A stretch of DNA of 64,000 nucleotides. Source: Flavobacterium sp. I3-2 (GTDB lineage: Bacteria > Bacteroidota > Bacteroidia > Flavobacteriales > Flavobacteriaceae). The stretch is from contig NZ_CP058306.1 in the NCBI RefSeq assembly GCF_013389595.1, positions 1 through 64,000 of the forward strand, given 5' to 3'. A program made the position numbers and the translations under genes. Below the pieces are notes generated by a model. It was not told the DNA's origin. It made no database searches and saw only the letters and a list, made by a program, of their open reading frames with translations. Below, piece by piece: positions 61,379 to 64,000 of the stretch. How positions within the stretch are numbered: the first letter of the stretch is position 1; each line of letters starts with the position of its first letter.

Positions 61379-61412
61379 AAAGCGAAAATCATTCAGGTTT
61401 TCGCTTTCTTTA
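61379..61412 (+). terminator. Rho-independent terminator
   Basis: A 10-bp stem AAAGCGAAAA/TTTTCGCTTT (61379-61388 with 61398-61407) with a 9-nt loop is followed by a T-rich tract. Confidence 0.85.
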
Positions 61413-61439
61413 ATTTAAATTTATAAGTTCTTTCAAAGT

Positions 61440-62381
61440 ATGTTAAACAGAAGACATATTCGTATAAAAGTGATGCAAACCATTTATGCGATGCAACAAA
61501 ATCAATCCGATTTAATGGATTCGAGCGAGAAATTTTTAACCTATAGTTTAGAATCAATTCGCGATTTATACTTGTTAATGCTATCTTCTTTAATAGAAGT
61601 TCAAAAGGTAGAAAATGAATTCCTTGAACTTTCTGCAAACAAACATTTAGCTACTCCAGAAGAAAGAAATCCAAATAAAAAATTCGTAAACAATAGTTTA
61701 TTACAAGTTTTAGTTAATTCTGAATCTTTGAATAATAATATCGATGAATCTGGAATTAAAGATTTCAAAGTAAACGATCAATACATCAAGATTTTACTTT
61801 CTGAAATTAAAGAATCTGATTTGTATAAGAATTACATGAAAAAATCGACTTCAACTTTCGAAGAAGATCGTGATTTTATTGTAGCTATTTTTACAGAAAT
61901 TATCGCACCAAACGAAAAAATTTACGAATACTTAGAAGACAACAAACTAACTTGGGTTGATGACATTCCTCTCGTAAATACGGCAATTCAGAAACAATTG
62001 AAACAATTAAAATCAGACGTTGATTACTTTAGAATTCCTCGTGTTTTTAAAGATGAGGACGATAAAGAATATGCGAAAATTTTGTTTAGAAAAACTATGT
62101 TAAATGCGCGTGAATTAGCTGATGAATTTAACGACAAAACGCCAAATTGGGATACAGAACGAATTGCAGAAATTGATATCATTATCTTGAAAATGGCTAT
62201 TTGCGAGTTGCAAAAATTCCCTTCAATTCCTGTTAAAGTAACAATTAACGAATATTTAGAAATTGCAAAAGAATATTCTACACCAAAAAGTAGTATATTT
62301 ATCAACGGAATTTTAGACGCTTTAGTAAAAGAATACCAAAAAGAAGGAAAATTTGCTAAAGTTGGTAGAGGTTTAATGTAA
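61440..62381 (+). CDS. nusB: Transcription antitermination protein NusB
   Basis: A 313-residue NusB. The C-terminal part (RRIPRV-like segment, then ELADEFNDKTPNWDTERIAE, DIIILKMAICEL and VTINEYLEIAKEYSTPKSSI) is the NusB fold, which binds boxA RNA with NusE during rRNA transcription. The N-terminal RHIRIKVMQTIYAM also fits, with a long insert between the two that nearly doubles the E. coli length, as is usual in Bacteroidota. It is followed by DUF1573 (15 bp) and yajC (13 bp), forming an operon. Confidence 0.94.
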   Translation: MLNRRHIRIKVMQTIYAMQQNQSDLMDSSEKFLTYSLESIRDLYLLMLSSLIEVQKVENEFLELSANKHLATPEERNPNKKFVNNSLLQVLVNSESLNNNIDESGIKDFKVNDQYIKILLSEIKESDLYKNYMKKSTSTFEEDRDFIVAIFTEIIAPNEKIYEYLEDNKLTWVDDIPLVNTAIQKQLKQLKSDVDYFRIPRVFKDEDDKEYAKILFRKTMLNARELADEFNDKTPNWDTERIAEIDIIILKMAICELQKFPSIPVKVTINEYLEIAKEYSTPKSSIFINGILDALVKEYQKEGKFAKVGRGLM

Positions 62382-62396
62382 AATTTTAATTTAAAA

Positions 62397-62900
62397 ATGA
62401 AAAAAATAGTTTTCGCATTGGCAATTGCTTCGGTAGCATTTGTTTCATGTAAAAAAAATGAAGACGCATCTTCAAAAATTAATTCTGAAAATCCAACTAC
62501 GCAAAGCGAGGTTGCTCCAGAAACTCAACCGAATACAGTAGCACAAGAAGGTCAAGTTGAACAAACTCCAGTTGCTTCAAGTAAAGACGGAACTGCAGTT
62601 GCAAATTTCAATAAAAAAGAACACGATTTTGGTACTATTAAAAAAGGGACAAAAAACGAAACTGAGTTTATCGTAACAAATAATGGAAATACTGATTTGG
62701 TTATTATCAATGCTTCTGCTTCTTGTGGATGTACAGTTCCAGATTACCCTAAAACACCAATCAAACCAGGAAGTTCAGCACCAATCAAAGTTGCTTTTAA
62801 TGCTTCTAGTCCTGGAGCGCAAAGTAAAACAGTTACTTTAACTACGAATACAGCTACTGGATCTGAGCTTTTAACGGTTAAAGCTAATGTAGAAGAATAA
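62397..62900 (+). CDS. DUF1573 lipoprotein
   Basis: A 167-residue lipoprotein (signal MKKIVFALAIASVAFVSC, lipid Cys near 18). A Ser/Thr/Gln/Glu-rich linker (about 25-65) precedes a DUF1573 immunoglobulin-like domain (FNKKEHDFGTIKKGTKNETE, ASASCGCTVPDYPKTPIKPG). Its ASCGCTVP motif is diagnostic. It should be in the outer membrane or periplasm; its role is unknown. It lies between nusB and yajC. Confidence 0.92.
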   Translation: MKKIVFALAIASVAFVSCKKNEDASSKINSENPTTQSEVAPETQPNTVAQEGQVEQTPVASSKDGTAVANFNKKEHDFGTIKKGTKNETEFIVTNNGNTDLVIINASASCGCTVPDYPKTPIKPGSSAPIKVAFNASSPGAQSKTVTLTTNTATGSELLTVKANVEE

Positions 62901-62913
62901 TTAAATAATTAGA

Positions 62914-63189
62914 ATGGAAAATATTCAACAATTTTTGCCTTTAGTGGCAATGTTTGCTGTGTTGTATTTTTTGATGATACGTCCGCAACAAAAAAGAATT
63001 AAGAATGAAAAACAATTTGAATCTGCTTTGAAAGTTGGTGATAAAATTGTTACTAAATCTGGAATTCATGCTAGAGTATCTGAACTACATCAAGATACAA
63101 TCATCATTGAAACTATGGCAGGTAAATTAAAAATAGAACGCAATGCCGTTTCAATTGAATTATCTAAAAAAGTAAATGAAAAGAAATAA
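62914..63189 (+). CDS. yajC: Preprotein translocase subunit YajC
   Basis: A 91-residue YajC with one N-terminal membrane segment (about 7-22) ending in YFLMIRPQQKRIKNEK, then the conserved cytoplasmic domain LKVGDKIVTKSGIHARVSEL. It associates with SecDF in the Sec translocon. It is the last gene of the nusB operon here and is followed by a terminator. Confidence 0.96.
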   Translation: MENIQQFLPLVAMFAVLYFLMIRPQQKRIKNEKQFESALKVGDKIVTKSGIHARVSELHQDTIIIETMAGKLKIERNAVSIELSKKVNEKK

Positions 63190-63205
63190 TTTCTCTTTAT
63201 AATTA

Positions 63206-63233
63206 AAAATCCAGCAGTTGCTGGATTTTTTTA
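63206..63233. terminator. Terminator between yajC and the convergent methyltransferase
   Basis: A perfect 10-bp stem AAAATCCAGC/GCTGGATTTT (63206-63229) with a 4-nt loop and T run is symmetric enough to serve both strands. Confidence 0.88.
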
Positions 63234-63238
63234 TGCTT

Positions 63239-63949
63239 TTATTTATGTATAATGAAAATACAAGGGCGCTTATGTAAATCTGGTTTTGATTTTTTCCATA
63301 AACTAATCGGTTTCGTAACAATAAACTCAGTGGGCAAACTAATATCACAAGCAACACAAACCAAAGTATTTGGATTTAAAATCTGAATCATTTCGTCCAA
63401 GATTTGATTGTTTCGATAAGGAGTTTCAATAAAAATTTGAGATTGATCACGTTCTTGCGACCAACGTTCTAAATTCTTTAAAGCCGATTTTTTTTCAGAT
63501 TTATCGATTGGTAAATAGCCATTAAAAGTAAAAGATTGGCCATTCATTCCTGAAGCCATTATTGACATTAAAATAGAAGAAGGTCCAACTAACGGAACAA
63601 CTTTAATTCCTTTTTCGTGAGCTAATTTTACAACAACAGCTCCAGGATCTGCAACACCAGGACAACCTGCATCGCTCATCAATCCCATATTTTTACCTTC
63701 TAATAGAGGTTTTATAAAATCATTTATTTCTTTGGAATCGGTATGTTTATTTAATTCAAAAAGTGTTAAAGTTGCTTGCACTTTTTCTGGATGAATTGCT
63801 TTAATGAATTTTCGTGCAACTTTACTATTTTCCACAACATAAGTATCAATTAAATCGATGATTCGTTTAACACTTTGTGGTAAAACTTCTTCTGGATTGT
63901 TATCTCCTAAGGGAACTGGAATTAAATATAGAATACCTTTTTCGGACAT
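63239..63949 (-). CDS. RsmI-like SAM-dependent methyltransferase
   Basis: A 236-residue tetrapyrrole-methylase-fold enzyme. Features are LYLIPVPLGDN at the N-terminus, MSDAGCPGVADPGAVVVKLAHE (the SAM-binding family signature) and VVPLVGPSSILMSIMASGMNG. It is most like RsmI, which 2'-O-methylates C1402 of 16S rRNA. It is shorter than E. coli RsmI (about 286 residues) and lacks its C-terminal extension, so it may be the short paralog found in Bacteroidota rather than RsmI itself. Confidence 0.88.
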   Translation of the reverse strand: MSEKGILYLIPVPLGDNNPEEVLPQSVKRIIDLIDTYVVENSKVARKFIKAIHPEKVQATLTLFELNKHTDSKEINDFIKPLLEGKNMGLMSDAGCPGVADPGAVVVKLAHEKGIKVVPLVGPSSILMSIMASGMNGQSFTFNGYLPIDKSEKKSALKNLERWSQERDQSQIFIETPYRNNQILDEMIQILNPNTLVCVACDISLPTEFIVTKPISLWKKSKPDLHKRPCIFIIHK

Positions 63950-63965
63950 GATTCAAAAATTTTTA

Positions 63966-63973
63966 CAAATATA
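63966..63973 (-). promoter_or_regulatory. -7 box TATATTTG for the methyltransferase
   Basis: The minus strand reads TATATTTG, matching TAnnTTTG, 17 bp before the start codon. Confidence 0.55.
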
Positions 63974-64000
63974 GCAATAAAAAAAACGCTTAGTAAATTA

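Noticed and set aside
1..64000. tRNA, rRNA, CRISPR arrays, insertion sequences, prophage
   Set aside because: No cloverleaf-like GC-rich segment, spaced repeat array, transposase, integrase or phage structural gene was found on either strand; the phage-like collagen linker alone does not indicate a prophage.

Overview
The window looks like chromosome from a member of the Flavobacteriaceae (Bacteroidota), close to Flavobacterium. The evidence is an AT-rich sequence with AT-rich codons; many promoters with the flavobacterial -7 box TAnnTTTG and few Shine-Dalgarno sites; a type IX secretion/gliding protein trio (type B sorting domain protein, PorP/SprF, OmpA); and the neighbourhoods parA-parB-DUF5683-dapB-lepB-wbqC and nusB-DUF1573-yajC. 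I see no rRNA, tRNA, CRISPR array, transposase or prophage. Most of the window is core genome.

Layout. 0-6 kb: thiolase, NlpC/P60 peptidase, two DEAD-box helicases and an aldo/keto reductase, mostly separate units with hairpin terminators. 6-7 kb: a SatD-family gene overlapping a small membrane protein gene, preceded by three evenly spaced operator-like dyads. 7-9 kb (minus strand): a fluoride riboswitch controlling a fluoride-type CLC transporter and, 18 bp downstream, an unknown 198-residue protein. 9-16.5 kb: a glycosyltransferase, small envelope proteins, a LytS/LytTR two-component pair and a CPA2 antiporter. 16.5-19.4 kb: a compact operon of five DUF2975 membrane protein genes ending in a Cro/CI-type regulator; part of it is a tandem duplication and one copy is frameshifted at a run of ten T. 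19.5-30.5 kb: NAD salvage, VOC proteins (one with a nonsense codon), ndk, FKBP isomerase, rpmH, carB, two paralogous secreted proteins and a dienoyl-CoA reductase-like SDR.

30.6-48 kb: chromosome segregation, lysine/peptidoglycan precursor synthesis and protein export (parAB, dapB, lepB), then a minus-strand mutL-rhomboid-rhomboid-EEP operon, ribH, a YfgM-like protein, recF, murB, a glycosyltransferase and an ECF sigma factor. 48.5-54.6 kb (minus): the T9SS-type surface locus and a collagen-like surface protein. 54.6-55.5 kb is a very AT-rich gene-free stretch with a perfect palindrome. 55.5-64 kb: AraC and HdeD genes, a PUR-alpha-like protein, an ABC exporter, leucine dehydrogenase, nusB, DUF1573, yajC and an RsmI-like methyltransferase.

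The best candidates for something not well described are the SatD module (cyclase-like N-terminus, C-terminal helix-turn-helix and a 29-bp-period operator array), the homopolymer-switched DUF2975 cassette, and the unknown gene under fluoride riboswitch control. A small curiosity is a terminator palindrome whose two arms encode the same C-terminal tail for two convergent proteins.
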